In this document: in pieces, positions 27,048 through 35,086 of the stretch
How the letters are laid out: every line of letters begins with the position of its first letter
Position numbering within the stretch: the stretch's first letter is position 1
Source of the DNA: Amycolatopsis anabasis
GTDB lineage: Bacteria > Actinomycetota > Actinomycetes > Mycobacteriales > Pseudonocardiaceae
Direction: 5' to 3'
Length of the DNA stretch: 54,951 bases
Assembly (NCBI RefSeq): GCF_009765355.1
Contig: NZ_VTHK01000020.1
Span: forward strand, 111,941-166,891
Made by a program: the position numbers and the translations under genes
Notes under the pieces: model-generated
What the model was told of the DNA's origin: nothing
What the model saw: only the letters and a program-made list of their open reading frames with translations
The model's database searches: none

Positions 27048-27086
27048 GCGGTGTGCAACCGCGGGAATCCAGCGGTTGCACACCGC
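27048..27086 (+). terminator. hairpin terminator after the type II thioesterase gene
   Basis: Five bases past the stop codon there is a perfect 15-base-pair stem (27048-27062 with 27072-27086) and a nine-base loop. No U-run follows, which is common for strong actinobacterial terminators. It separates the glycosyltransferase/thioesterase unit from the SARP gene downstream. Confidence 0.82.
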
Positions 27087-27191
27087 TCCCGCTGGACGTC
27101 CGGATTGTACCCGGCCCAGCTCCTATTCGGCAGCTGATTGTCGGAAAATCACGACCTCGTGTACTTCACGCGCAGGTCGGGTGCGTTCGCT

Positions 27192-27206
27192 CTAGAGTTT
27201 CTCTAG
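27192..27206. promoter_or_regulatory. short inverted repeat upstream of the cluster SARP gene
   Basis: CTAGAG-TTT-CTCTAG is a six-base inverted repeat with a three-base spacer, 21 bases before the GTG of the SARP at 27228, in an AT-richer patch. It overlaps the place expected for the -10 region or leader, so it may be an operator for this regulator gene. No matching copy was noticed elsewhere in the window. Confidence 0.4.
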
Positions 27207-27227
27207 TCAAACTGCTGGGGGGCGTCG

Positions 27228-30200
27228 GTGATTCACCCACCTTTCGAGTTCGGCGTGCTGGGGCCGCTGGAGTTGCGTGCCCAAGGTGCGCCGGTGCCGG
27301 TCAACGCGCCGAAGCAGCGGGTCGTGCTCGCGGCGCTGCTGCTGCGCACGAACCGGGTCGTGACCCTGGGCGAACTCACCGAAGTGGTGTGGGACGGTGG
27401 CACACCCGCCCAGCCGACGACCGCGTTGCGCGTCTACATCATGCGGCTGCGCCGCCTGCTGGGGCGGCCCGAGGTCATCCGGACCACGCCGACCGGATAC
27501 CTGCTGGAGGTCCCGGACCAGGCACTCGACCTGCACCGCTTCCGCGACCTCACCGGCCGCGCCGGGCGGGAAGCGGCGTCCGGCGAACTCGAACGTGCCG
27601 TCCGGCTGTGGGACGAGGCCCTGGCGCTGTGGCGGGCCGAGCCCCTGTTGGACGTGCCCTCGGATTCCCTGCGCCGGTCGGAGACCCCGCAACTGGTGGA
27701 GATCCGGCTCCGGGCCGAATGCGAGCGGATCGACGCGAAACTGCGCTTGGGTGAGCACCACGAGGTGATCAGCCACCTCCGCACGCTGACGTCGGAATAC
27801 CCTCTGCGCGAGCAGTTCTGGCACCAGCTCATGCTCGCCCTGCACCGCGCCAACCGGCAGGCGGAGGCGCTCTCCGCGTACCGCACGATCGCCGACGCGC
27901 TCGCCGAGAAGCTGGGGGTCGAGCCGGGCCGGGAACTGCAGGACCTGTTCCACGCCATCCTCAACGGCGATCCGGAACTCACGGCGCCGGCGGCGGAAGC
28001 CATCCCGGGTCCCCGGCGTCCCGAACCCGCCCCGGCCGTGTCCCAGCTGCCCCCCGCGCTCGGGCATTTCGTCGGGCGAACCGCCGAAATCTCGCAGATC
28101 AGCGAACTGCTGGAGACCGGCGGGAACCGGGCGGTGCCGGTGGTCACCGTGTCCGGCCCGCCCGGTGTCGGCAAGACCGCGCTGGCCGTGCGGATGGCGC
28201 ACAAGCTGCGTTCCCGCTTTCCGGACGGCCAGCTCTACGTCGATCTGCGCGGCTACTCGGCCAAACCGGCGCTCGCGACCACCACCGTGCTCGCCCGCCT
28301 GCTGCGCGCGCTCGGCATGCCCGCCGAACAGATCCCGGTGGAGGAAGAGGAGCAGATCGCCGCCTACCGCGCACTGCTCTCCGGTAAGCGGGTTCTGGTC
28401 ACCCTGGACAACGCCGCGTCGGCCGGTCAGGTCCGGCCGCTGATCCCGGGCGAGCCGGGATGCGCCGTGCTGATCACCAGCCGGCGCGAGCTGCGCGCCC
28501 TCGTCGCACTGGACGGCGCCCGCCTGGTCCGGCTCGACCTGCTCGATCCGAAGGCTTCGGTGTCCCTGCTCGGCACGCTCCTCGGCGCGCAGACCATCCG
28601 GGACCAGCCGGAAGCCGCCGCCCAGCTGGCCGATCTCTGCGGTCACCTGCCGCTGGCGCTGCGGATCGCGGGCGGCAACCTGGTGGGCCGGCCCCGGCCC
28701 GACCTCAGCGCCTACAACCGGTCCTTCGCGGACGGGTTCCTGGCCCAGGCGCTGACCGTGGAGAACGACGAGGACATCGCGGTCCACCAGGCGTTCGACC
28801 TTTCCTACGCCGGGCTGAAACCCGAAGTCCGGACGATGTTCCGGCTGCTCTCCCTGGTGCCGGGCTCCGATTTCACCGCCGAGGTCGCCGCCGCCCTCGC
28901 CGATTTCACGCTCGCCGACACGGCGCGCACCCTGGAACAGCTGGCCGGGGCGAGCCTGCTGCAGCGCGTGCCCGGTGGCCGGTACCAGATGCACGACCTG
29001 CTCAGGGACTACGCGGCGCGGTGCGGGGAGCCCGGCGACGATCCGGATTTCCGGGCCCGGGCGCAGGATCGGCTGTACGGCTGGCACCTGCGCACCGTGG
29101 ACCGGGCGGTCCGGACGCTCTACCGCGAACTCCCCCTGTTCACCCGGCCACGCCCGGCCGCCGCCCCGGGAGCCCCGACTTCCCGGGACCGTGCGGACGC
29201 GCTGCGCTGGCTCGATGCCGAGCGGGCCAACCTGGTGGCGATGGTGGAGCACTGCGCCGAGAACGGCCCCGCCGAAGTGGCTTGGCAACTCACCGAAACG
29301 CTGGCCGCCTACCTGAGCGTCACCGGTCATCACGTCGACCTGTTCGCCGCGGCGACGGCCGGCCTGCGTGCCGCCCGCCGGGCGGGCGATGCCGCCGCCG
29401 AGGTCGCCATGCTGCTCCCGCTGATCCGCGAATGCCAGGTGACCGGCGACCTGGCGGCGGCGCAGCGCCACCTCGCCGAAGCGCTGGACGAGGCCAAGGC
29501 GAGTACCCCCGGGTGGCCGATGGTGCTCGTCCTGGACGGAAGCGTTCGGCTCGACCTCGGCGAACTGGACGCCGCGCACGCGCGGTTCCGCCAGGTCATC
29601 GAGCTGGCCGAGACCCGGCCGGGGGTGCCCACCGTGCGCCTGAACGCGCTGCTGGGGCTGGGTTACGTGCATGTGCTGCGCGGCGAGTTCGCCACCGTCC
29701 TGCCGCTCCTGGAGTCCGCGCGGGAACTGGCCGAGCGGACCGGGGCGACGATCCAACTGGTGGAGACCCTGCTCCTGATCGGGCGCTGCCAGCTGGCACT
29801 GGGCAATCCCCGGCTCGCGGCCGAGTACCTCCGCGAGGCGTCGTACCGGGCGAAGTCCTCCGGAACGCGCTACCACCACGCGGAAAGTCTCGGCCTGCTC
29901 GCGATCGCGCTGCTGGAGGCCGGCGATTCCGCCGACGCCGCCGCCACCGGCGAACGGGCCCTCGAGTCCGCCGTGCGACTGGGCAATCCGCGCACCACGG
30001 CCAACGCCTGGAACGTCCTCGGGACCGTCCGCCGCCGGATGGGCGAGATCGACGAAGCCGTGCACGCGCACGAGAACGCGCTGGAGCACTCGACCCAGAG
30101 CGCGGCGCACCACTACGGCATGCTCGAAGCGCTCCTCGGGCTCGCCCGGGCACACGCCGAAGCCGCGCGCCACGCGGACGCGTTCGGCCACGCGTCCTCC

Positions 30201-30305
30201 GCCCTCACCGGCGCCCGGGACAGCGGCTACCGCTACCACGAAGGCGAGGCGAATCGGATCCTCCTGGAAATCCCGCCCGATGCCGTGCCGCAGACGCTCT
30301 GCTGA
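27228..30305 (+). CDS. SARP-family cluster regulator with NB-ARC and TPR domains
   Basis: The 1025-residue, AfsR-like protein has a DNA-binding winged helix at 1-95 (FEFGVLGPLELRAQG, NAPKQRVVLAALLLR), BTAD at 100-250, NB-ARC at 275-545 with Walker A GPPGVGKTALAVRMAH near 312 and LVTLDNAASAGQVRPLIPG, then a TPR region from about 650 to the end. Of the three SARPs in the window this one is flanked on both sides by PKS-associated genes, so it is the best candidate for the pathway activator. The GTG start has a GGGGGG stretch four bases upstream. It ends 16 bases from the convergent DUF1772-like gene. Activation of the cluster is inferred from family and location. Confidence 0.9.
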   Translation: MIHPPFEFGVLGPLELRAQGAPVPVNAPKQRVVLAALLLRTNRVVTLGELTEVVWDGGTPAQPTTALRVYIMRLRRLLGRPEVIRTTPTGYLLEVPDQALDLHRFRDLTGRAGREAASGELERAVRLWDEALALWRAEPLLDVPSDSLRRSETPQLVEIRLRAECERIDAKLRLGEHHEVISHLRTLTSEYPLREQFWHQLMLALHRANRQAEALSAYRTIADALAEKLGVEPGRELQDLFHAILNGDPELTAPAAEAIPGPRRPEPAPAVSQLPPALGHFVGRTAEISQISELLETGGNRAVPVVTVSGPPGVGKTALAVRMAHKLRSRFPDGQLYVDLRGYSAKPALATTTVLARLLRALGMPAEQIPVEEEEQIAAYRALLSGKRVLVTLDNAASAGQVRPLIPGEPGCAVLITSRRELRALVALDGARLVRLDLLDPKASVSLLGTLLGAQTIRDQPEAAAQLADLCGHLPLALRIAGGNLVGRPRPDLSAYNRSFADGFLAQALTVENDEDIAVHQAFDLSYAGLKPEVRTMFRLLSLVPGSDFTAEVAAALADFTLADTARTLEQLAGASLLQRVPGGRYQMHDLLRDYAARCGEPGDDPDFRARAQDRLYGWHLRTVDRAVRTLYRELPLFTRPRPAAAPGAPTSRDRADALRWLDAERANLVAMVEHCAENGPAEVAWQLTETLAAYLSVTGHHVDLFAAATAGLRAARRAGDAAAEVAMLLPLIRECQVTGDLAAAQRHLAEALDEAKASTPGWPMVLVLDGSVRLDLGELDAAHARFRQVIELAETRPGVPTVRLNALLGLGYVHVLRGEFATVLPLLESARELAERTGATIQLVETLLLIGRCQLALGNPRLAAEYLREASYRAKSSGTRYHHAESLGLLAIALLEAGDSADAAATGERALESAVRLGNPRTTANAWNVLGTVRRRMGEIDEAVHAHENALEHSTQSAAHHYGMLEALLGLARAHAEAARHADAFGHASSALTGARDSGYRYHEGEANRILLEIPPDAVPQTLC

Positions 30306-30321
30306 GGTCCGAGCGGGAATC

Positions 30322-30777
30322 TCAGGCGGCCGCGAAGAACAGGATCGTGGTGGCGACCGTGGCGGCGAGGCGGATCAGGTTTACCTTGTGGAACCGCTGC
30401 AGCAGCGGGGTGACGGCCTCCGGGGACGTCTCCGGATCCCAGGTCATGACGATCTTGTAGATCGGCGTGTTCACCAGCGCGGTGCAGGCGAAGTAGCCGA
30501 CGAAGAAGACGCCGCCGCCGACCAGCGCCGAAACGTACTCGCCGGTGCCCGGGGCGTCGAGGAAGGCGATGATGATCGCGGAGATCACCGGGATGAAGCT
30601 CAGCAGCAACAGGATCGGGTTCGGGGTGGCGAACCGGAGGAACGTCTGGAAGCTGCGCGCGGCCGCGTCTTCGGGCTGCTGGGCCCAGATCGGGCGCAGG
30701 ACGGTCAGCAAGGTGGTCATCAGGCCCACGAGCATGGCGGCCGAAACGACCGACAGATAGACCAGTACCTCGTACAT
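30322..30777 (-). CDS. small four-helix membrane protein, DUF1772/anthrone-oxygenase-like
   Basis: The protein has about 151 residues and four predicted membrane helices (roughly 4-28, 62-84, 88-110 and 127-150). The pattern of a first helix followed by VLRPIWAQQP, a second helix with TPNPILLLLSFIPVISA, and FACTALVNTPIYK in the third agrees with DUF1772. That family includes anthrone oxygenase-like proteins of polyketide clusters, but most members are uncharacterised. The Asn in the VNTPI loop is typical. The start may be the ATG at 30777, preceded by GAAAGGA, or a GTG 27 bases earlier. It follows the SDR by 66 bases on the same strand, so the two may act together. An oxidative tailoring role is only a suggestion. 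Confidence 0.7.
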   Translation of the reverse strand: MYEVLVYLSVVSAAMLVGLMTTLLTVLRPIWAQQPEDAAARSFQTFLRFATPNPILLLLSFIPVISAIIIAFLDAPGTGEYVSALVGGGVFFVGYFACTALVNTPIYKIVMTWDPETSPEAVTPLLQRFHKVNLIRLAATVATTILFFAAA

Positions 30778-30843
30778 TCCGGGTGCATTCCTTTCACCGG
30801 CCACGCCGGGCCGGGGTTCACGGGACCGTCCATTCCGGACAGA

Positions 30844-31620
30844 TCAGGACGGGCGGAAGACTCCCGGGCCGAGGAACAGTCCGCCGCTGGCGTCGAGCAC
30901 GTGCCCGGTGACCCACCGCGCGTCGTCGGAGGCGAGGAAGGCGACCGCGGCCGCGACGTCCTCGGGCTGCCCGACCCGGCCGAGCGCGGTGCTCGCCGCG
31001 ACCCCGGCCGCCGCTTCGGGACTGTGGCGGAGCCAGCCGATCATGTCGGTCTCCGTGGTCCCCGGGGCGACCGTGTTCACCGTGATGTGCCGCGCGCCCA
31101 GGCCGTTGGCCAGGGTCCGGCCGAGCACGTTGAGCGCGCCCTTGGTCATGGCGTAGGCGAGTTCGGTGGTGACCGCGATCCGCGTGTTGGCGGAGCTGAT
31201 GTTGATGATCCGGCCGCCGTCGCGCAGCAGCGGCAGGGCGCGCTGGATGATGAAGAAGGGCGCCCGGACGTTGACCGCGAAGACCCGGTCGAACTCCTCG
31301 GGGGTGACCTCCTCGATCGAGGCGGACGAGTGGACCCCGGCGTTGTTGACCAGGATGTCCAGCGACTGCCCGCGCAGTTCGCGCTCCAGGCCGGTGAACA
31401 GCTCGTCCACGTCGCCGTCCGAGCCGAGCCGCGCCGGGATCGCGAACGCCCGTCCCCCGGCCTGCTCGATCGCCGCGACCGTTTCCTTCGCCGCGGTCTC
31501 GTTGCTGCCGTAGTGCACGGCGACCAGCGCGCCGTCGGCGGCGAGGCGTTCGGCGATGGCCCGCCCGATCCCCCGGGACGCCCCGGTCACGAGCGCGGTC
31601 CTACCGGCCAGATCCCCCAT
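30844..31620 (-). CDS. short-chain dehydrogenase/reductase (SDR)
   Basis: The 258-residue classical SDR has the cofactor motif TGASRGIG (12-19), NNAG (92-95), the catalytic Ser of ISSAN (about 142-143), Y156 and K160 in YAMTK, and a C-terminal DASGGLFLG end typical of FabG-like enzymes. It lacks an acidic residue right after strand 2 (VAVHYGSNE), favouring NADPH. The start was fixed by an AGGAG site eight bases before the ATG; the extra open frame upstream lies in the divergent promoter region. It likely reduces a ketone or oxidises an alcohol on the polyketide or on a precursor. It is divergent from the fkbG-like gene and forms a pair with the DUF1772-like gene. Confidence 0.9.
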   Translation of the reverse strand: MGDLAGRTALVTGASRGIGRAIAERLAADGALVAVHYGSNETAAKETVAAIEQAGGRAFAIPARLGSDGDVDELFTGLERELRGQSLDILVNNAGVHSSASIEEVTPEEFDRVFAVNVRAPFFIIQRALPLLRDGGRIINISSANTRIAVTTELAYAMTKGALNVLGRTLANGLGARHITVNTVAPGTTETDMIGWLRHSPEAAAGVAASTALGRVGQPEDVAAAVAFLASDDARWVTGHVLDASGGLFLGPGVFRPS

Positions 31621-31648
31621 GCGGAACTCCTGTCGACAAGCGAAACGC

Positions 31649-31670
31649 GGCGGGTTTTCGAGCACCCGCC
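31649..31670. promoter_or_regulatory. inverted repeat in the SDR leader
   Basis: GGCGGGT, eight bases, ACCCGCC lies 28 bases upstream of the SDR start codon in the 156-base region divergent from the O-methyltransferase gene. It may be an operator or a leader hairpin. There is no second copy to support the idea, so it is weak. Confidence 0.3.
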
Positions 31671-31776
31671 ATTCTCGCGAGGAGGCTAGCCGGGCGATGC
31701 TCGAGTCACAAGAACGCAATGTTGTTCCAGTCGATCTCACCGGCCGGAATAGCCGTCGAGGCGATAGATTGGGCGC

Positions 31777-32445
31777 ATGGCCACTCAGATCACCGCGACC
31801 GAAGAACTGCTCGACTACGTCCGGGAAATTTCCGGCTCCGAGGACGAAGTACTGGCCGAACTCCGCACCGAGACCGCCGGACTGCCCGGCGGGACGGCCA
31901 TGCAGGTGCTACCGGAAGAAGCGCGATTCCTGGCATTGCTGGTGCGGTTGACCGGCGCCACCAGAATTCTCGAAATCGGCACGTTCACCGGATACAGCAC
32001 GCTGTCCATGGCCCGCGCACTCCCCGCCGGCGGGCGGGTGATCACCTGCGATCTCAACCCGAAATGGGTCAAATTCGCGAAACCTTACTGGGAACGGGCC
32101 GGCGTCGCCGACCGCATCGAACCGCGGATCGGTGACGCGGGCGCCAGCCTGGACGCGCTGGCCGACGAGTCGGGCGCGGGTGGTTTCGACCTCGTCTTCA
32201 TCGACGCGGACAAGGCGAACTACCCGAAGTACTACGAGAAATCCGTCGAGCTGGTCAAGCCCGGCGGCCTGATCGTCCTGGACAACACGCTGTTCCTCGG
32301 CCGGGTGATCGATCCGGCCGCCGACGATCCGGACACCAACGGCATCCGCGAGGTCAACCAGCTCATCCGCAAGGACGACCGGGTGGAGATCTGCGTGCTG
32401 CCGCTTTCCGACGGCGTCACCCTCGCCCGCCGCAAGGGCGCCTGA
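31777..32445 (+). CDS. fkbG: FkbG-like O-methyltransferase for methoxymalonyl-ACP
   Basis: The 222-residue protein is of the caffeoyl-CoA O-methyltransferase type. It has ILEIGTFTGYST (SAM motif I, about 64-75), RVITCDLNPKWV, the metal-binding FDLVFIDADKANY with its two aspartates, and LDNTLFLGRV with the later D-N pair. FkbG-family enzymes methylate the hydroxyl of hydroxymalonyl-ACP in methoxymalonyl-ACP assembly. The gene is separated from the fkbH/I/J/K-like set, facing the fkbH-like gene tail to tail across a bidirectional terminator. The set is complete only if this gene is included. An alternative is methylation of a polyketide hydroxyl. The start has a poor Shine-Dalgarno; a TAGATT hexamer immediately upstream may signal a leaderless transcript. 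Confidence 0.88.
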   Translation: MATQITATEELLDYVREISGSEDEVLAELRTETAGLPGGTAMQVLPEEARFLALLVRLTGATRILEIGTFTGYSTLSMARALPAGGRVITCDLNPKWVKFAKPYWERAGVADRIEPRIGDAGASLDALADESGAGGFDLVFIDADKANYPKYYEKSVELVKPGGLIVLDNTLFLGRVIDPAADDPDTNGIREVNQLIRKDDRVEICVLPLSDGVTLARRKGA

Positions 32446-32452
32446 CCCGGGT

Positions 32453-32474
32453 GGCACTTTGGGGACGGAGTGCC
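32453..32474 (+). terminator. small hairpin after the O-methyltransferase gene
   Basis: GGCACT and AGTGCC form a six-base-pair stem with a ten-base loop, starting seven bases past the stop codon. Its left half (GCACTTTG) repeats in the larger inverted repeat that follows, suggesting a partial duplication of one element. Confidence 0.55.
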
Positions 32475-32481
32475 AGGGTTC

Positions 32482-32553
32482 GCACTTTGTCGGCTGAGTG
32501 CGTTACCGCGGCGACCTCGGTGGCCAAGGCGCCGCACTCAGCCGACAAAGTGC
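32482..32553. terminator. large inverted repeat between convergent genes (bidirectional terminator)
   Basis: Two perfect 21-base arms (32482-32502 and 32533-32553, starting GCACTTTGTCGG and ending CCGACAAAGTGC) are separated by 30 bases that are themselves GC-rich. The element sits exactly between the ends of the convergent O-methyltransferase and FkbH-like genes, so it can terminate transcripts from both sides. The long perfect arms with a complex loop are more than a simple terminator needs and may be a dispersed repeat of this genus. Confidence 0.78.
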
Positions 32554-32569
32554 ACGGTCTCCCGGGGGC

Positions 32570-33679
32570 TCACGCCGGGCTGGCCACCCCGGCGCCGAGC
32601 TCCGGCGCGATCAGCCGCATGGTCGTGGGCGGATTGCGCCGGGCGGCTTCCAGGTGCAGACGCTGGACTCCGTCCGCCGCGGGGGAACCGGCGAAGTCCC
32701 CGCGGCACGCGCAGTCCTGCTCGTCGAATCCGGCGAACCGGTAGGCGATCTCCATCATCCGGTTCCGGTCGGTCCGCCGGAAATCGGCGACCAGGTGCAC
32801 GTTCGCCCGCGCGGCCTGGTCGGCCAGCCAGTCCAGGATCACCGCGCCCGCGCCGAAGGACACCACCCGGCAGGACGTGGCGAGCAGCTTCAGGTGCCAC
32901 ACCCGGGCCAGCTTCTCCACCAGCAGCACGCCGACCGCACCGTGCGTGCCGAACCGGTCCTCCAAAGTGGTCACCAGCACCTCGTGCGCCGGATCGGCCA
33001 GCAGGCCGCGCAGCGTCTCGTCGGAGTAGTGCACCCCGGTCGCATTCATCTGGCTGGTGCGCAGGGTGAGTTCCTCGACCCGGCTCAGCTCCACCTCGGT
33101 GGCCCGGAAGATGCGCATCTCCAGCTCGAGGGTCCGCAGGAACTCCTCGTCCGGGCCGGTGAACTCGGCGCGTTGGGCTTCGCGGCGGAAACCCGCCTGG
33201 TACATCTCGCGCCGCTTGGCGGAATCGACCGTGCGCGCCCGCGGGGTGAACTCCGGGAGATCGAGCAGCTCGGTCGCCCGTTCCGCCTCGTAGCACCGCA
33301 CCTCGGACAGGTGGAACTGCACCTCGGCCCGCTCGGCCGGCTGGTCGTCGATGAACGCGATGGTCTTGTGCGCGAAGTTGAGCTTGTCGGCGATCTCGCG
33401 CACCGAAGCTGATTTCGGCCCCCAGCCGATCCGGGCGAGCACGAAGTACTCGGCCACCCCCAGTTCCTCCAGGCGCTGCCAGGTCGGTTCGTGGTCGTTC
33501 TTGCTCGCCACGGCCTGCAGGATGCCGCGCGCGTCCAGTTCGACGATCACCTTCCGGATCTCGTCGGACAGCCGCACTTCGCCGTCCTCGAGCAGGGTGC
33601 CCTGCCACAACGTGTTGTCCAGGTCCCAGACCAGGCACTTCACCATCGTCGGCTGGTCCGCGGAACTCTTGTCGCTCAC
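32570..33679 (-). CDS. fkbH: FkbH-like HAD-superfamily protein (glyceryl-ACP formation)
   Basis: The 369-residue protein has a HAD domain with catalytic aspartates in CLVWDLDNTLWQG (D19, D21), the FkbH signature VASKNDHEPTWQ, IGWGPKSASV and FIDDQPAERAEV, then a GNAT-like C-terminal half with RTSQMNATG. FkbH enzymes take 1,3-bisphosphoglycerate, remove phosphate and load a glyceryl unit on the dedicated ACP, the first step to methoxymalonyl-ACP. The GTG start overlaps the acyl-CoA dehydrogenase stop (GTGA) and has a GGGAGGA site. It is the last gene of the K-J-I-H run, and all junctions in that run overlap. Length and motifs agree with the family throughout; there is no sign of damage. Confidence 0.95.
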   Translation of the reverse strand: MSDKSSADQPTMVKCLVWDLDNTLWQGTLLEDGEVRLSDEIRKVIVELDARGILQAVASKNDHEPTWQRLEELGVAEYFVLARIGWGPKSASVREIADKLNFAHKTIAFIDDQPAERAEVQFHLSEVRCYEAERATELLDLPEFTPRARTVDSAKRREMYQAGFRREAQRAEFTGPDEEFLRTLELEMRIFRATEVELSRVEELTLRTSQMNATGVHYSDETLRGLLADPAHEVLVTTLEDRFGTHGAVGVLLVEKLARVWHLKLLATSCRVVSFGAGAVILDWLADQAARANVHLVADFRRTDRNRMMEIAYRFAGFDEQDCACRGDFAGSPAADGVQRLHLEAARRNPPTTMRLIAPELGAGVASPA

Positions 33680-34800
33680 CGATCTTCCTCCCGTTTCGCC
33701 CCAGCGAGCACGTGCTCGGACAGGATCAGCTGGCAGATCTCGTTGCTGCCTTCGATGATTTCCATCAGCTTCGCGTCCCGGTACGCGCGCGCGACCGGAT
33801 GGCTGTCGCGGGCGCCCCGCGACGCCAGCACCTGGACCGCCGACGCCGCGCCGTCGGCCGCGTGCCGGGAACTCACGTACTTCGCCAGCACCGTGGCCTG
33901 CACCATTTCCGGTGACCGCTCGTCCCAGCGGCGGCTGGCGTGTTCGCACGCGCGGGTGGCGGACTGCTCGGCCACCAGCAGCTCCGCCACGTGCCGCGCG
34001 ACGAGCTGGTGCTGCCCCAGCGGCTTCCCGAACTGCTCGCGGGCGCCCGCGTGCCGGGTCACCTCGGCCAGGCACGCGCGCAGGATCCCCACGCAGCCCC
34101 AGGCGACCGAGATGCGGCCGTAGGCCAGCGAGGTGGTGACCAGCATGGCGGTGGACTGGCCGACGCCGCCGAGCACGTTCGCGGCCGGGAGCCGGACGCC
34201 GTCGAGCTGGATGTTCGCGTGCCCGGCGGCCCGGCAGCCCAGGGGTTCCGGAACGCGCTCCACCCGCACCCCGGGTGTCGTGGCCGGGACGACCACCGCC
34301 GCGGCGCCGCCCTCGTACTGGCCGAACACCACGAGCAGATCGGCGTAGTCCGCGGCGGTCACCCAGACCTTCTGCCCGTCGACGACCACCGAGTCGCCGT
34401 CGGGCCGGATCCGGGTGGCCATTGTGGACAGATCGCTGCCCGCGCCCGGCTCGCTGAACCCGACGGCGGCCAGCTCACCGGCGGTGAGCCGGGGCAGGAA
34501 CTCCTTGCGCTGCGCCCGGTCCCCCAGTCGCTGGATCGTCCACGCGGCCATGCCCTGCGAGGTCATCAGGCTGCGCAGCGAGCTGCACCGGCTGCCCACA
34601 TGCGCGGTGAACTCGCCGCTGTCCGCGCTGCTCAGTCCCAGGCCGCCGTACCGGGCCGGGACCTCGGCGCACAGCGCGCCCGCACCGGCGAGCTTGCGCA
34701 CCAGATCCTCCGGGATGGTCCCGGCCCGGTCCCACGCGTCGGGCTGGTCGCCGATCAGGTCATCGGCGAGGGCGATGAGCCCGGGCAGCTGGTCAGCCAC
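33676..34800 (-). CDS. fkbI: FkbI-like acyl-CoA dehydrogenase for methoxymalonyl-ACP
   Basis: The 374-residue acyl-CoA dehydrogenase fold protein has the usual FAD-contacting segment (AAVGFSEPGAGSDLSTMAT), the WVTAADYADLLVVFGQ strand, the R-x-x-x-A-W-G helix and the C-terminal catalytic region KLMEIIEGSNEICQLIL with a glutamate at the expected base position. In methoxymalonyl-ACP pathways this enzyme works together with the FkbK-like dehydrogenase to oxidise the ACP-bound glyceryl unit to hydroxymalonyl-ACP. Its GTG start overlaps the end of the ACP gene by eight bases and its stop overlaps the fkbH-like start, so the run is translationally coupled. The identity is strengthened by the complete neighbour set. 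Confidence 0.93.
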   Translation of the reverse strand: MADQLPGLIALADDLIGDQPDAWDRAGTIPEDLVRKLAGAGALCAEVPARYGGLGLSSADSGEFTAHVGSRCSSLRSLMTSQGMAAWTIQRLGDRAQRKEFLPRLTAGELAAVGFSEPGAGSDLSTMATRIRPDGDSVVVDGQKVWVTAADYADLLVVFGQYEGGAAAVVVPATTPGVRVERVPEPLGCRAAGHANIQLDGVRLPAANVLGGVGQSTAMLVTTSLAYGRISVAWGCVGILRACLAEVTRHAGAREQFGKPLGQHQLVARHVAELLVAEQSATRACEHASRRWDERSPEMVQATVLAKYVSSRHAADGAASAVQVLASRGARDSHPVARAYRDAKLMEIIEGSNEICQLILSEHVLAGAKREEDR

Positions 34801-35086
34801 GGCCGTCCTCGGCGTCCTCCGCCCGCAGGCGCTCGACCAGGCCCACCATGATCCGCGCGGTGCGGAAGTTGGCCAGCTTCAGGTCGGGGCCGGCGATCTC
34901 GATGTCGAAGGCGCCCTCCAGGAAGACGACCAGCTCCATCGCGAACAGCGAGGACACCGTGCCCGAATCGAAGAGGTCCACCTCGGGCTCCCAGCGGACC
35001 TTGGTGCGCTCCTCGAGGAAGTCGAGGATCTTCTCCTCGATCACCGCCGAGGTCAGCTCGATGCTCTGTTCCGGCGTCGTGGTCAT
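34793..35086 (-). CDS. fkbJ: FkbJ-like acyl carrier protein for methoxymalonyl
   Basis: The 97-residue acidic carrier protein has helix 1 (IEEKILDFLEERTKV) and the phosphopantetheine site DLFDSGTVSSLFAMEL, in which the second Ser of VSSLF (S46) aligns with the modified serine. The pattern differs from PKS-module ACPs (GFDSL) and agrees with the discrete ACPs of methoxymalonyl sets. It holds the growing glyceryl, hydroxymalonyl and finally methoxymalonyl group and presents it to an AT domain. The ATG overlaps the upstream dehydrogenase stop by four bases, and its own end overlaps the FkbI-like start by eight. A longer frame upstream is a shadow of the fkbK-like gene. Confidence 0.94.
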   Translation of the reverse strand: MTTTPEQSIELTSAVIEEKILDFLEERTKVRWEPEVDLFDSGTVSSLFAMELVVFLEGAFDIEIAGPDLKLANFRTARIMVGLVERLRAEDAEDGRG

